In this document: positions 42,708 to 53,592 of the stretch, one piece after another | Layout: each line of letters opens with the position of its first letter | Numbering within the stretch: the stretch's first letter is position 1 | NCBI RefSeq assembly: GCF_900186535.1 | Contig: NZ_FYDE01000005.1 | Coordinates: 1,836,895-1,900,894 of the forward strand | Reading direction: 5' to 3' | Source: Marasmitruncus massiliensis | Lineage (GTDB): Bacteria > Bacillota > Clostridia > Oscillospirales > Ruminococcaceae | DNA: 64,000 nt | Made by a program: the position numbers and the translations under genes | The notes under the pieces: model-generated | The model's database searches: none | Told to the model about the DNA's origin: nothing | What the model saw: the letters and a program-made list of their open reading frames with translations, nothing else

Positions 42708-44702
42708 GTGCCCGATCAGTTTTTACTTCGCTCCAGTTATAAACCCACCGGTGACCAGCCGGATGCGATCAACCAGTTGGTGGACGGGATTCTCTCGGGC
42801 GCTCGTGAGCAGACGCTTCTTGGCGTAACGGGTTCAGGCAAGACCTTTACAATGGCGAATGTGATTGAACGGGTGAATCGCCCGACGCTGGTTCTTGCAC
42901 ACAATAAAACGTTGGCGGCACAGCTTTGTTCAGAATTTAGGGAGTTTTTCCCTGAAAATGCCGTGGAGTATTTTGTCAGTTATTATGACTATTACCAGCC
43001 GGAGGCTTATATTGCCCATACCGACACCTATATTGAAAAGGATTCGGCAATCAATGATGAAATTGAAAAATTGAGGCATTCGGCCACAGCGGCTTTAGGG
43101 GAACGGCGCGACGTCATCATCGTTGCCAGTGTATCGTGCATTTACACATTGGGAGACCCGATTGATTATAAAAACATGGTTATTTCCCTGCGTACCGGGC
43201 AGACCAGGGATCGGGATGAGCTGATCAAAAAACTGGTGGAAATTCAGTATGAGCGCAACGATATCAATTTTGTCCGCAATAAATTTCGTGTGCGCGGCGA
43301 CGTGGTGGAGGTTTTTCCGGTTTATTCGGGCGATACGGCGGTCCGTATTGAATTCTTTGGGGATGAAATCGACCGCATCAGCGAAATCAACACCTTAACC
43401 GGCGAAGTTAAGAATGTGGTGACCCATGTGGCGATTTATCCTGCGTCCCATTATATCGTGCCGCGGGACAAAATGAATGCCGCCATAGACGATATTCGAA
43501 AAGAATGCGACGAGCGGGTTGCCTATTTTCAAAGGGAAGGAAAGCTGATTGAGGCGCAGCGCATCGCGGAACGCACCAACTATGATATTGAGATGCTGCA
43601 GGAAATCGGCTTTTGCAAGGGAATTGAGAACTATTCGCGCGTCATTTCCGGACGTGCCCCCGGCAGTACCCCTTACACGCTTCTCGATTATTTCCCGAAG
43701 GATTTTTTGTTGTTTGTGGATGAGTCCCATGTGACACTGCCGCAGGTACGGGGAATGTATGGCGGAGATCAGGCAAGGAAAAAGAACCTCATCGATTATG
43801 GCTTCCGGCTTCCGTCCGCCTTTGACAACCGTCCGCTGAATTTCGACGAGTTTTACGGGAAACTCAATCAGACGATATTCGTCAGCGCAACCCCGGGAAA
43901 CCTGGAGCGTGAAAAAAGCACCCAGATCGTGGAGCAGGTCATCCGGCCGACGGGCCTTGTCGACCCCGAGGTTGAGGTGCGGCCCATTGAAGGCCAGATT
44001 GACGATCTGCTGTCAGAAATTAATCTGCGGGCGCAAGTTGGGGAACGCACGCTTGTAACGACACTGACCAAAAAAATGGCGGAGGATTTGACCGCTTACC
44101 TGGAAAATATGGGAGTCCGCATCCGTTATATGCATCATGATATCGACACGATCGAGCGGATGGAAATTATCCGCGACCTGCGCCTTGGCGAGTTTGACGT
44201 GCTGGTTGGCATCAACCTGCTGCGCGAAGGGCTTGATATTCCGGAAGTATCTCTGGTCGCGATACTCGACGCAGACAAAGAAGGTTTTCTGCGCAGTGAA
44301 ACCTCGCTGGTACAGACGATAGGGCGGGCGGCCCGAAATGCGAAAGGCAAGGTCATTATGTATGCCGACAGCGTAACGGATTCTATGGAGCATGCAATCA
44401 GGGAAACCTACCGCCGGCGTGAAATACAGATTGCGTATAACAAAGAACACGGGATCATCCCGCAAACCATTAAAAAAGACGTTCGTGATATTCTTGAAAT
44501 TTCCGCGAAAGACGAAAACGGAGACCGCAAAAAGAGCGGCAAGAAGATGTCTCATAAAGAGCGGGAGGCATTGATTGCTAAACTAACAATGGAGATGAAA
44601 AACGCCGCCAAGATCCTGGAATTTGAGCATGCCGCTTATCTCAGAGATAAAATTACGAAATTGAAAGCGGAAAACGAACGTCCCAGCAGAGTCCCAAAAT
44701 AA
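42708..44702 (+). CDS. uvrB: Excinuclease ABC subunit B
   Basis: This 664-residue damage-verification helicase of nucleotide excision repair has Walker [10 protein letters not shown], the beta-hairpin region [20 protein letters not shown] and motif [13 protein letters not shown]-terminal UVR domain ([19 protein letters not shown]) recruits UvrC. The start is GTG 42708 with AGGGAGG 9 bases upstream. It is 25 bases upstream of uvrA, so the two form an operon; candidate LexA boxes lie upstream. Confidence 0.97.
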   Translation: MPDQFLLRSSYKPTGDQPDAINQLVDGILSGAREQTLLGVTGSGKTFTMANVIERVNRPTLVLAHNKTLAAQLCSEFREFFPENAVEYFVSYYDYYQPEAYIAHTDTYIEKDSAINDEIEKLRHSATAALGERRDVIIVASVSCIYTLGDPIDYKNMVISLRTGQTRDRDELIKKLVEIQYERNDINFVRNKFRVRGDVVEVFPVYSGDTAVRIEFFGDEIDRISEINTLTGEVKNVVTHVAIYPASHYIVPRDKMNAAIDDIRKECDERVAYFQREGKLIEAQRIAERTNYDIEMLQEIGFCKGIENYSRVISGRAPGSTPYTLLDYFPKDFLLFVDESHVTLPQVRGMYGGDQARKKNLIDYGFRLPSAFDNRPLNFDEFYGKLNQTIFVSATPGNLEREKSTQIVEQVIRPTGLVDPEVEVRPIEGQIDDLLSEINLRAQVGERTLVTTLTKKMAEDLTAYLENMGVRIRYMHHDIDTIERMEIIRDLRLGEFDVLVGINLLREGLDIPEVSLVAILDADKEGFLRSETSLVQTIGRAARNAKGKVIMYADSVTDSMEHAIRETYRRREIQIAYNKEHGIIPQTIKKDVRDILEISAKDENGDRKKSGKKMSHKEREALIAKLTMEMKNAAKILEFEHAAYLRDKITKLKAENERPSRVPK

Positions 44703-44727
44703 TTCTACTGAATGGAAGAGTACAAAA

Positions 44728-47562
44728 ATGGCATTGGATAAAATTATTATCAAAGGTGCGCGTGAGCACAACTTAAAGAATGTGAATCTGGAAATTCCGC
44801 GTGACAAGTTAATTGTCTTTACAGGACTTTCCGGTTCCGGAAAAAGTTCACTGGCGTTCGACACGATCTATGCGGACGGGCAGCGGCGCTACGTGGAAAG
44901 CCTGTCCAGCTATGCCCGCCAGTTTCTTGGGCAGTCGGAAAAACCGGATGTGGACAGCATTGAAGGGCTTTCTCCCGCGATTTCCATTGATCAGAAAACA
45001 ACATCGAAAAATCCGCGTTCCACAGTCGGCACCGTGACGGAAATTTACGACTACCTGCGTCTGCTTTACGCCCGAATCGGAATTCCGCATTGCCCGGTCT
45101 GCGGTCGCCCGATTGAACAGCAGACTGTAGACCAGATGGTGGACAAAATTATGGCTCTGCCGTCCGGGACAAAGATTCAGGTGCTGGCGCCTACCGTCCG
45201 CGGACGCAAGGGGGAACATCTCAAGGAATTTGACGCCGCCCGCCGTTCCGGTTATGTGCGGGTCCGCGTGGATGGCAGTATTTACGACTTGTCGGAAGAT
45301 ATCAGGCTTGAGAAAAATAAAAAACATACCATCGAAATTGTTGTGGATCGTTTGGCCGTTAAAGAGGAAGTCCGTTCCAGACTTGCGGATTCTTTGGAAA
45401 CTGCGTTATCCCTTTCGGGTGGCCTTGTGGTAATTGACGCAGGGGAAGAGCACGGGGAGCTGAACTTTTCCCAAAATTATGCCTGCCCGGATCACGACAT
45501 CAGCATTGAGGAACTGACCCCCCGGATGTTTTCTTTTAATGCGCCTTACGGAGCTTGTGAAAAATGCACCGGGCTTGGGACATTTCTAAAGGTTGACCCT
45601 GATCTGGTGATTCCCAATAAACGCCTGACCGTTCGTGAGGGTGCCATTCGTGCTTCCGGCTGGTATTATGCCGAGGGTGGAATTGCGCAGATGTATTATG
45701 AAGGCCTTGCCAAACACTACCATTTTTCGCTGGATGTGCCGGTTTCCCAGCTGCCGCCGAAGGTGATCGATCTTCTGCTCTACGGTACAAAGGGAGAAAA
45801 AATCCAGCTCTATCGGGAAACGGGAAGCAGTAAAGGCTCTTACTTTACAGACTTTGAAGGTGTCGTAAATAATCTGGAGCGTCGCTTCCGTGAAACAAAT
45901 TCCAACTGGATGCGCGATGAAATCACAACATGGATGAACAGCGTTGAGTGCCCGGTCTGTCATGGTGACCGTTTGAATAAAACCGTTCTGGCGGTGACCG
46001 TCGGGGGGCTGAATATCAGCGAGTTCTGTAAGCTTTCGGTGATACAGGCTTTGGACTTTTTGGACAAGCTGCAGCTGACCCCGCGTGAACAGATGATTTC
46101 CGATTTGATCATTAAGGAAATCCGTAATCGCCTGGGGTTCCTGCAAAGCGTCGGGCTGGAATACTTAACGCTGGCGCGTTCTGCCGGAACGCTTTCCGGT
46201 GGAGAAAGCCAGCGAATCCGGCTGGCTACCCAAATCGGTTCCTCGCTGATGGGCGTGCTTTATATTCTGGACGAGCCTTCCATCGGCCTGCATCAGCGGG
46301 ATAACGACAAATTAATTGCGACTTTGAAGCGTCTGCGTGATCTTGGAAATACGCTGATTGTGGTAGAGCATGATGAGGACACAATGTACGCCGCCGACTA
46401 TATTGTTGATGTGGGCCCGGGCGCCGGAATTCACGGAGGGGAAATTGTCTGTGCGGGAACCATCGATGACATCAAGGCCTGTGGGCACTCTATCACGGGC
46501 CAGTATCTGTCCGGCAGAAAAAAGATTGAGATTCCCCAAATACGCAGAAAAGGCAATGGAAAATCTTTAAAAATCATCGGTGCGGCCGAGAATAATTTAA
46601 AGGATGTCGACGCTGAATTCCCGCTCGGGGTATTTACTGTAGTAACCGGTGTGTCCGGTTCCGGCAAAAGCTCGCTGATTAATGAGGTACTGTTTAAGCG
46701 CCTGACAAAGGAATTGACGAACCCGCGTGTAAAACCGGGTAAACATGCCGAGTTGCAGGGGATCGAATACATCGATAAGGTAATTGACATCGACCAGTCT
46801 CCGATCGGACGCACTCCGCGTTCGAATCCCGCCACCTATACCGGTGTTTTTACAGATATCAGGGAGATTTTTGCGCAGACCAATGACGCAAAAATGCGCG
46901 GTTACAAATCCGGCCGGTTCTCCTTTAACGTGAAGGGCGGCCGCTGCGAAGCCTGCGAGGGGGACGGCATTGTCCGCATTGAGATGCATTTTCTGCCCGA
47001 TATTTATGTGCCATGTGAAGTATGCAAAGGAAAACGTTATAACAGGGAGACGCTGGAAGTCAAATATAAAGGCAAGTCCATTTATGACGTGTTGGAAATG
47101 ACTGTGGAAGAAGCGCTGGACTTTTTTCAGAACGTGCCTAAGATTGCGCGCAAGCTGCAAACTTTAATGGATGTTGGGCTTGGCTATGTTAAGGTCGGCC
47201 AGCCCGCAACCACGCTGTCTGGAGGAGAAGCACAGCGGGTAAAGCTTGCAACAGAGCTTTCCCGCCGGCCAACCGGGAAAACGGTTTATATTCTGGATGA
47301 GCCGACGACCGGTTTGCATACCGCCGATGTGCATAAGCTTATCGAAGTCCTGCAGACAATTGTAGATTCGGGGAACACGGTCATTACGATTGAACATAAT
47401 CTGGAGGTTATCAAAACTGCGGATTATATTATTGATTTGGGGCCCGAGGGCGGTGACCGGGGCGGCACCATTGTTGCAACGGGAACTCCGGAAGAAATCT
47501 GCAAAGTGGAACGTTCTTATACCGGTCAATATTTGAAAAAAATTCTGTATCCGGCAAAATAG
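44728..47562 (+). CDS. uvrA: Excinuclease ABC subunit A
   Basis: This 944-residue DNA-damage sensor has two ABC ATPase modules: Walker [10 protein letters not shown] near residue 31 and GVSGSGKSS near 640, with signature [12 protein letters not shown] and [12 protein letters not shown]. Zinc-finger cysteine pairs are CPVCGRP, CEKC, CPVC and the module CEACEGDG...CEVCKGKRY. All hallmarks are intact and the length is standard. ATG follows uvrB closely; the ribosome site (GGAAGAG) is moderate. It works with UvrB to load it on lesions. Confidence 0.97.
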   Translation: MALDKIIIKGAREHNLKNVNLEIPRDKLIVFTGLSGSGKSSLAFDTIYADGQRRYVESLSSYARQFLGQSEKPDVDSIEGLSPAISIDQKTTSKNPRSTVGTVTEIYDYLRLLYARIGIPHCPVCGRPIEQQTVDQMVDKIMALPSGTKIQVLAPTVRGRKGEHLKEFDAARRSGYVRVRVDGSIYDLSEDIRLEKNKKHTIEIVVDRLAVKEEVRSRLADSLETALSLSGGLVVIDAGEEHGELNFSQNYACPDHDISIEELTPRMFSFNAPYGACEKCTGLGTFLKVDPDLVIPNKRLTVREGAIRASGWYYAEGGIAQMYYEGLAKHYHFSLDVPVSQLPPKVIDLLLYGTKGEKIQLYRETGSSKGSYFTDFEGVVNNLERRFRETNSNWMRDEITTWMNSVECPVCHGDRLNKTVLAVTVGGLNISEFCKLSVIQALDFLDKLQLTPREQMISDLIIKEIRNRLGFLQSVGLEYLTLARSAGTLSGGESQRIRLATQIGSSLMGVLYILDEPSIGLHQRDNDKLIATLKRLRDLGNTLIVVEHDEDTMYAADYIVDVGPGAGIHGGEIVCAGTIDDIKACGHSITGQYLSGRKKIEIPQIRRKGNGKSLKIIGAAENNLKDVDAEFPLGVFTVVTGVSGSGKSSLINEVLFKRLTKELTNPRVKPGKHAELQGIEYIDKVIDIDQSPIGRTPRSNPATYTGVFTDIREIFAQTNDAKMRGYKSGRFSFNVKGGRCEACEGDGIVRIEMHFLPDIYVPCEVCKGKRYNRETLEVKYKGKSIYDVLEMTVEEALDFFQNVPKIARKLQTLMDVGLGYVKVGQPATTLSGGEAQRVKLATELSRRPTGKTVYILDEPTTGLHTADVHKLIEVLQTIVDSGNTVITIEHNLEVIKTADYIIDLGPEGGDRGGTIVATGTPEEICKVERSYTGQYLKKILYPAK

Positions 47563-47665
47563 GTGGTTTACAAACGTACACTCATATAGTATACTTTTTG
47601 TGATGGATAAATAAATTTTTATCAATCTGGGCCGCTCCCGGTTTGCAGACAAGCTTAAATCATTG

Positions 47666-47693
47666 TTGATATGCTGTAAGGGAAGTTTATAAT
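47666..47693 (+). promoter_or_regulatory. Promoter of the flavodiiron protein gene
   Basis: TTGATA (47666-47671) and TATAAT (47688-47693) are 16 bases apart, 54 bases before the start. Confidence 0.75.
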
Positions 47694-47746
47694 CCTTATG
47701 ATCAAATAAAGTTGAAAAAAGACAGAAATTTTGGAGGGGAAACATC

Positions 47747-48952
47747 ATGTCAGCAGTAAAAATTACAGACAGCATTTATTCTGTAGGGATATTGAATCCG
47801 AATATGCGCATATTCGATATCGTAATGACTACCGAATATGGTACCTCATATAACTCCTTTCTGGTGAAGGGCACAGAGAAAAATGTGCTGATTGAAACGT
47901 GCCACAAAACGTTCTTTAAGCACTATCTCAACAATATCCGCGAGGTCATTGACCCTGCCGATATTGATTATATTGTACTGAACCACAACGAGCCGGACCA
48001 TTCCGGCGGTCTTGCACAACTGCTGGAATATACGCCGAATGCAACCATTATCGCCTCTCAGGCGGGCTCTATCTATTTAAAAAATATTACGAACCGGGCA
48101 GACCTTAAAATGCAGGTAGCCAAAAACGGCGATCTGCTGGACATTGGCGGAAGGACACTGCGGTTTATCAACGCGCCCTTCCTGCATTGGCCCGATTCTA
48201 TGTTCACCTGGGTCGAAGAAGAAAAAACGCTCTTCAGCTGTGACTTTTTAGGCACGCATTACTGTGAGCCTTATCTGTTTGACTATAACCTTGCCTATCC
48301 TGAAAAATTCAAAGTCGCATTCAAGGGCTACTATGACGCTATTTTCGCGCCGTTCAAGCCTTATGTGCTTGCCGGTCTGGAAAAAATCAAGGATCTGCCG
48401 ATCGAATTTGTATGCAACAGCCACGGCCCGATCATTACAAAAGGCTGCATGCTGGATTATGTGCGGGAAAAATATCGAGAGTGGAGCCAGCCGGTAAAAA
48501 ATGAAAAATTAACGGTTCCCATTTTCTACACAACCGCGTATGGCAATACAGGGCGAATTGCCGACGCAATCCGTCAGGGAATTTTGGAGTCCAGGCCGGA
48601 CGCGGATGTTACCACCTACGATATGATTGAACATGATATGAACGACCTATCTGAACTGCTGAATTGCTCGGATGCGTTTGCGCTGGGCAGCCCGACGATC
48701 AACGGCGACGCGGTTCCGCCCGCATGGGTTTTGCTGAGCCATGTCGACGCGATCAATAACCGGAAAAAACCGGTTTTGGTATTTGGTTCTTATGGCTGGA
48801 GCGGCGAGGCCGTACCGAATTTGTCCGCGCGTCTGAGCGGCCTGAAGATGTCGTTATTCGGAGAAGGGTTAAAAGTTTGCTTTATTCCCTCGGAAGAAGA
48901 TCTGAAAAAGGCGTGCGAGCTTGGCAAGGCTTTCGGAGAGACTCTGAAATGA
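47747..48952 (+). CDS. fprA: Flavodiiron protein (A-type flavoprotein, O2/NO reductase)
   Basis: This 401-residue cytoplasmic enzyme of anaerobes reduces oxygen to water (or NO to N2O). The N-terminal metallo-beta-lactamase domain binds the diiron site with H80-x-E82-x-D84-H85 (NHNEPDHSGG), the His of LHWPDSMF, the Asp of SCDFLGTH and the His of NSHGP. The C-terminal flavodoxin domain (PIFYTTAYGNTGRIADAI, GSPTINGDAVPPAW, GSYGWSGEA) binds FMN. GGAGGGG lies 7 bases before the ATG. It is monocistronic with its own promoter; an electron donor such as rubredoxin must come from elsewhere. Confidence 0.95.
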   Translation: MSAVKITDSIYSVGILNPNMRIFDIVMTTEYGTSYNSFLVKGTEKNVLIETCHKTFFKHYLNNIREVIDPADIDYIVLNHNEPDHSGGLAQLLEYTPNATIIASQAGSIYLKNITNRADLKMQVAKNGDLLDIGGRTLRFINAPFLHWPDSMFTWVEEEKTLFSCDFLGTHYCEPYLFDYNLAYPEKFKVAFKGYYDAIFAPFKPYVLAGLEKIKDLPIEFVCNSHGPIITKGCMLDYVREKYREWSQPVKNEKLTVPIFYTTAYGNTGRIADAIRQGILESRPDADVTTYDMIEHDMNDLSELLNCSDAFALGSPTINGDAVPPAWVLLSHVDAINNRKKPVLVFGSYGWSGEAVPNLSARLSGLKMSLFGEGLKVCFIPSEEDLKKACELGKAFGETLK

Positions 48953-48963
48953 CGTGGTATTGG

Positions 48964-48993
48964 GGGAGCGCTGTTCCTGGCGCTCCCTGTTTT
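48964..48993 (+). terminator. Terminator after fprA
   Basis: GGGAGCGC and GCGCTCCC form a perfect 8-bp stem with 8-base loop, followed by TGTTTT. Confidence 0.85.
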
Positions 48994-49081
48994 ATACCGT
49001 CGAACCTTGAATATTTTTGCCCAAAATGCTATGATAAATCAATCTCGCATGTTATTTGAATGGGATAGAGGAGATGGAAAT

Positions 49082-50500
49082 TTGCCGGAACAGGTACAAC
49101 AGGCGGTCAGCAACCAGGAAATAGCCGCGCAGATGGAATATGCCGGGCGTGCAAAATCATTGCTCTCACAGCGCTATTCGCATCCGCCCATGGCGTACGT
49201 GCATTCCTTTGGCTGTCAGCAGAATCAGAGCGATGGTGAAAAGATCAAAGGGCTGCTTGCCCAGATCGGATACGGCTTTACCGACCAGGTGGAAAACGCC
49301 GATCTTGTCATCTACAATACCTGTGCTGTCCGTGAAAACGCGCAGGATCGCGTTTTTGGAAATGTAGGCGCGCTGAAACCGGTCAAGCAGGAAAGACCGG
49401 ATATGCTGATTGGGCTTTGCGGATGCATGATGCAGCAGAATTCTGTTTCTGAAAAAATTAAAAAAAGCTATCCCTATGTCGATCTTGTTTTTGGAACACA
49501 CGCGCTCCACTTGCTGCCTGAATTACTTTTCAGACGGGTTTCGGGAGAAAAGCGCCAGTTTTCCAACGCGGAAGGCCCCGGAAGAATTGTGGAAGGGCTG
49601 CCGCTGCGCCGGGATGGGAGCATTAAGGCCAACCTCCCGGTGATGTATGGCTGCGACAATTTCTGCTCCTACTGCGTTGTCCCGTATGTGCGGGGCAGGG
49701 AGCGCAGCCGCAGGCCGGAGGACATCCTGTCCGAGGCAAGGGAGCTGGTCAGGCAGGGCTACCGGGAAATCACCCTGCTTGGGCAGAATGTAAACTCCTA
49801 TGGGAAAGGGCTTCCCGAGCCGGTTGATTTTTCCGATCTCTTGCGTGAAATCAACCGCATTGAGGGCGATTTTCAGATACGGTTTATGACCAGCCACCCG
49901 AAAGACTGCACCAGAAAACTGATTGAAACGATCGCGGACTGTGAAAAAGTATGCCGCCACATTCATCTGCCGGTACAAAGCGGCAGCAACCGGATTTTAA
50001 AAGCAATGAACCGCCGTTATACGGTGGAAGGGTATCTGGAGCTGATCGACTACGCGAGAAAATGCATTCCGGGCATCACTTTTTCCAGTGATATTATCGT
50101 CGGCTTTCCGGGTGAAACCTATGAGGAATTCCGGCAGACGGTGGAGCTGATCAAACGGGTGCGTTATCATACGCTGTATACGTTTATCTATTCTCCGAGA
50201 GAAGGGACAAAAGCAGCCTCCATGGAGGACCCAATTCCGGAAAAAGAAAAATCCCGGTGGCTGAGGGAACTGCTCGCGGAGCAGGATGTGATTCGGGGTG
50301 AGCTGCAAAATAATCTGATCGGAAAAACGATCCGGGTGCTTGCGGATGGTGAGGGAAAAAGCGGCGAAGGCTGGATTTCGGGGCGGACAGCTTCCAATGA
50401 TATTGTGGAATTTATTGCCCCGAAAGAAACGATAGGCTCTTTTATAACTGTCGAAATTGAACGCGCGTTAAACTGGGCGTCTTTTGGCAAACTAAAATAG
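49082..50500 (+). CDS. miaB: tRNA-2-methylthio-N6-isopentenyladenosine synthase
   Basis: This radical-SAM methylthiotransferase modifies A37 of tRNAs already isopentenylated by MiaA, encoded four genes downstream. The N-terminal domain has cluster cysteines in FGCQQNQSD, NTCAVREN and GLCGCM. The radical SAM motif is C-x3-C-x2-C in GCDNFCSYC, and a TRAM domain closes the protein (IGKTIRVLADGEG). The start is taken as TTG 49082 (472 residues) because GAGGAG lies 8 bases upstream; upstream in-frame ATGs at 49007 and 49049 have no ribosome site. It begins the miaB-ylbF-mutS-mutL-miaA cluster. Confidence 0.95.
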   Translation: MPEQVQQAVSNQEIAAQMEYAGRAKSLLSQRYSHPPMAYVHSFGCQQNQSDGEKIKGLLAQIGYGFTDQVENADLVIYNTCAVRENAQDRVFGNVGALKPVKQERPDMLIGLCGCMMQQNSVSEKIKKSYPYVDLVFGTHALHLLPELLFRRVSGEKRQFSNAEGPGRIVEGLPLRRDGSIKANLPVMYGCDNFCSYCVVPYVRGRERSRRPEDILSEARELVRQGYREITLLGQNVNSYGKGLPEPVDFSDLLREINRIEGDFQIRFMTSHPKDCTRKLIETIADCEKVCRHIHLPVQSGSNRILKAMNRRYTVEGYLELIDYARKCIPGITFSSDIIVGFPGETYEEFRQTVELIKRVRYHTLYTFIYSPREGTKAASMEDPIPEKEKSRWLRELLAEQDVIRGELQNNLIGKTIRVLADGEGKSGEGWISGRTASNDIVEFIAPKETIGSFITVEIERALNWASFGKLK

Positions 50501-50532
50501 GGTGACCAAATTTATAAACTGGAGGATTCACA

Positions 50533-50937
50533 ATGGATGTTATATCAATCGCGAGGGAACTGGGAAAAGCGGTTCAGCAGGACGAACGTTATATTAAAAT
50601 GATGGCACAGCAGCAGACAAACGACGAGGACACCGCTTTGCAGCAGTTGATCGGAGAATTTAACCTGAAACGTGTCGCGCTGAACACCGAAATCAATAAA
50701 GCCGATAAGGATCAGGAAAAGGTAACCGCCATTAACAGCGAAATCAAAGAGATCTATGGAAAAATCATGGCAAATGAAAATATGCAGTCCTATAATGAGG
50801 CGAAAGCGGAGTTGGATTCTTTGATGGATTTTGTTCTTCAGATTCTGCGCGGAAGCGTGAACGGGGAAGACCCTGATCTGATCCAGCAGCAAAGCGGATG
50901 CTCGGGCAGCTGCTCTTCCTGTGCGGGCTGTCACTAA
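50533..50937 (+). CDS. YlbF/YmcA (Ric) family protein with cysteine-rich tail
   Basis: This 134-residue helical protein of the Com_YlbF family carries a C-terminal tail CSGSCSSCAGCH with five cysteines... counting C-x3-C-x2-C-x2-C, four Cys plus a terminal His. In Bacillus the RicA/RicF/RicT complex carries iron-sulfur clusters and directs RNase Y; the tail here may serve as cluster ligands. In Bacillus ymcA also lies beside miaB, so the neighbourhood supports the family. GGAGG lies 9 bases upstream. It is 25 bases before mutS. Confidence 0.88.
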   Translation: MDVISIARELGKAVQQDERYIKMMAQQQTNDEDTALQQLIGEFNLKRVALNTEINKADKDQEKVTAINSEIKEIYGKIMANENMQSYNEAKAELDSLMDFVLQILRGSVNGEDPDLIQQQSGCSGSCSSCAGCH

Positions 50938-50962
50938 TTTATAATCTCGGAGGTCGCCGCAG

Positions 50963-53578
50963 ATGGAAATCAATATGGAAAATCTATCGCCAATGATGCA
51001 GCAGTATTTTGCCATCAAAGAAAAGCATAAGGATCATATCCTGTTTTTCCGCCTCGGCGACTTTTATGAGATGTTTTATGATGACGCGGTTGTGGCGTCG
51101 CGCGAGCTGGAGCTTACATTGACGGGGAAAGTGTGCGGGCAGGAAGAGCGGGCGCCCATGTGCGGCGTGCCCTATCACGCCTGTGATGTTTATATTTCCC
51201 GACTGATCAAAAAAGGATATAAGGTTGCTATCTGCGAACAGATGGAAAATCCCGCGCTGGCAAAGGGCGTAGTCAAGCGGGAAGTTATCCGGGTGGTGAC
51301 GCCCGGCACTCTGATCGAGAGCAACATGCTGGCAGAAGACGCCAATAATTACATTGCGTGTATCCTGTGCGACACAAAAGGATGGGGGCTTGCCTGCGCC
51401 GATATTTCGACAGGGCAGGTCTTTGTGTCGCAGTTTGCTGCCTCTGGGCAGGAGGACGTCATCAACGAGTTGTCCCGTTATAATCCCAGCGAGATTATTT
51501 TTAATGAAGGGGTTCTCGATCAAACGGCTGTCACCAAATTCATGAAAGAAAAGCTGCACTGCCTTGCCGACTTGTGCGATAACGAAAAGTTTGAGCCGGC
51601 TGTTGCGGAGCAGCTGATCGTGCGGCATTTTTCCAGGGAACTGCAGGATCTGGGGCTGCAGGACAAGCCTATTTCCGTTCGTGTCCTCGGTGCTTTGCTG
51701 TCTTATTTATATGAGACGCAGCAAAAAGGTCTGGAGCGCATTACCGGCATCAACTGTGTTAACGCGGAGCAGTATATGGTGCTGGATATGACGGCACGCC
51801 GCAATCTGGAACTGACGCAGACGATGCGTACCGGGGAAAAGCGGGGCACCCTGCTCTGGGTGCTTGATAAAACCAAAACCGCAATGGGCAAGCGTCTGAT
51901 GCGCAGCTTTCTGGACAAGCCGCTTGTAAATCCCGCCATTATTAACAAGCGGCTGAACGCCGTGGAAGAGCTTTATAACGACCTGATGCTGCGCTGTGAT
52001 CTGACGGAACAGCTTTCGGGAATCTTTGATCTGGAACGTTTAATGACCCGTGTGATTTACGGCAGCGCGTCTCCGAGGGAATATAAATCGCTGGAATACA
52101 CCTGCCGGGCATTGCCGCAGCTGAAGGCGCGGCTGGCGGACTGCCGAAGTCAGTATCTGCAGGAGATTGAACGAACTCTCGACCCGCTGGAAGACCTCTG
52201 TGAACTGATCGGGAGAGCGATTGTCGACGAACCCCCTGCAGCCCTGAAGGACGGAGGGGTCATCAAAGAGGGGTTCAGCGAAGAACTGGACAGCCTGCGT
52301 TCGCTGGTACATAATACGAAACAAATTTTAGTGGAGATCGAATCGGCAGAGAAAGAAAAAACAGGTATCAAAAATTTAAAAATCGGATATAACCGTGTAT
52401 TCGGATATTATATAGAGGTTACCAAATCCAATCTGAATCTGGTTCCTGAAACCTATATCCGCAAGCAGACTTTGGCAAACTGTGAGCGGTATATTACGCA
52501 GGAATTAAAGGAACTGGAAGAAAAAATTCTGACCGCCGGCGACCGCATCGCAACGCTGGAAGCGGAAACATTTGAACAGGTTCGGGTCAAGGTTTCGGCC
52601 GAGCTGCACCGTGTGCAGGCGACTGCCTCCGCTGTAGCCAGCCTCGACGTATTCTGTTCGCTTGCAACCGTAGCAAGCAACAATGGCTACTGCCGCCCGG
52701 ATGTCAATCTGTCCGATGAAATTGTTATTCGGGAAGGACGTCACCCGGTTGTAGAGCAGTTGATGGGCGGGGCGCCCTTCGTTGCCAATGATACGGCACT
52801 CAACCGTTCGGACCATATGATTGCAATTATCACCGGCCCAAATATGGCCGGAAAATCCACTTATATGCGCCAGACGGCGCTGATTGTACTGATGGCCCAG
52901 ATCGGCAGCTTCGTGCCCGCGGCGTCCGCTTCCATCGGCATCGTGGACGGCATCTATACGAGAGTCGGGGCTTCCGATGATCTCGCTTCCGGGCAGTCGA
53001 CATTTATGGTGGAAATGACCGAGGTTGCACAGATTATGCGGGAAGCGACCTCCAGAAGCCTTCTGATTCTGGATGAAATCGGCCGCGGTACTTCGACATT
53101 TGACGGCATGAGCATCGCGCGTGCCGTGATAGAATATATAGCGGACAAGCGCCATATCGGTGCAAAGACGCTGTTTGCTACCCATTATCACGAGCTGACC
53201 GTTCTGGAGGACGAAATCCCCGGGGTTCAAAACTACAACATTGCTTGCAAGAAGCGCGGCGAGGACATCACATTTCTGCGCCGGATTGTTCCGGGCGGGG
53301 CTGACGACAGTTATGGGATTGAAGTTTCCAGACTTGCGGGTGTACCGGACTGGATTATTAAGCGCGCGCGTCAGGTGCTGAACCAGCTGGAAGAGGGCAG
53401 AACAGTCTCACCGGCTAAAAAGAAACCGGCCACGGAACAGGGTTCCTCACAAATTTCATTTGAGGCTATTGTGCCTTCCGAGGTGGAGGAAACCCTGCGC
53501 AAAACGGACGTCAATACGCTGACCCCAATCGAGGCGCTGAATAAACTGTATGAAATGAAAGAACTGCTGAAAGAATAA
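50963..53578 (+). CDS. mutS: DNA mismatch repair ATPase MutS
   Basis: This 871-residue mismatch sensor has the wedge motif F34-Y35-E36 in GDFYEMFYDD that inserts at mismatches. The connector, lever and clamp domains follow. The ABC-type ATPase has Walker A GPNMAGKST, the loop LASGQSTFMVEM, Walker B LLILDEIGRGTSTFDG and the His of FATHYHELT. A C-terminal part for tetramer or beta-clamp contact ends at residue 871. The ATG has GGAGG 10 bases upstream. mutL follows 15 bases later. Confidence 0.97.
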   Translation: MEINMENLSPMMQQYFAIKEKHKDHILFFRLGDFYEMFYDDAVVASRELELTLTGKVCGQEERAPMCGVPYHACDVYISRLIKKGYKVAICEQMENPALAKGVVKREVIRVVTPGTLIESNMLAEDANNYIACILCDTKGWGLACADISTGQVFVSQFAASGQEDVINELSRYNPSEIIFNEGVLDQTAVTKFMKEKLHCLADLCDNEKFEPAVAEQLIVRHFSRELQDLGLQDKPISVRVLGALLSYLYETQQKGLERITGINCVNAEQYMVLDMTARRNLELTQTMRTGEKRGTLLWVLDKTKTAMGKRLMRSFLDKPLVNPAIINKRLNAVEELYNDLMLRCDLTEQLSGIFDLERLMTRVIYGSASPREYKSLEYTCRALPQLKARLADCRSQYLQEIERTLDPLEDLCELIGRAIVDEPPAALKDGGVIKEGFSEELDSLRSLVHNTKQILVEIESAEKEKTGIKNLKIGYNRVFGYYIEVTKSNLNLVPETYIRKQTLANCERYITQELKELEEKILTAGDRIATLEAETFEQVRVKVSAELHRVQATASAVASLDVFCSLATVASNNGYCRPDVNLSDEIVIREGRHPVVEQLMGGAPFVANDTALNRSDHMIAIITGPNMAGKSTYMRQTALIVLMAQIGSFVPAASASIGIVDGIYTRVGASDDLASGQSTFMVEMTEVAQIMREATSRSLLILDEIGRGTSTFDGMSIARAVIEYIADKRHIGAKTLFATHYHELTVLEDEIPGVQNYNIACKKRGEDITFLRRIVPGGADDSYGIEVSRLAGVPDWIIKRARQVLNQLEEGRTVSPAKKKPATEQGSSQISFEAIVPSEVEETLRKTDVNTLTPIEALNKLYEMKELLKE

Positions 53579-53592
53579 GAGGAGGTGGACAC

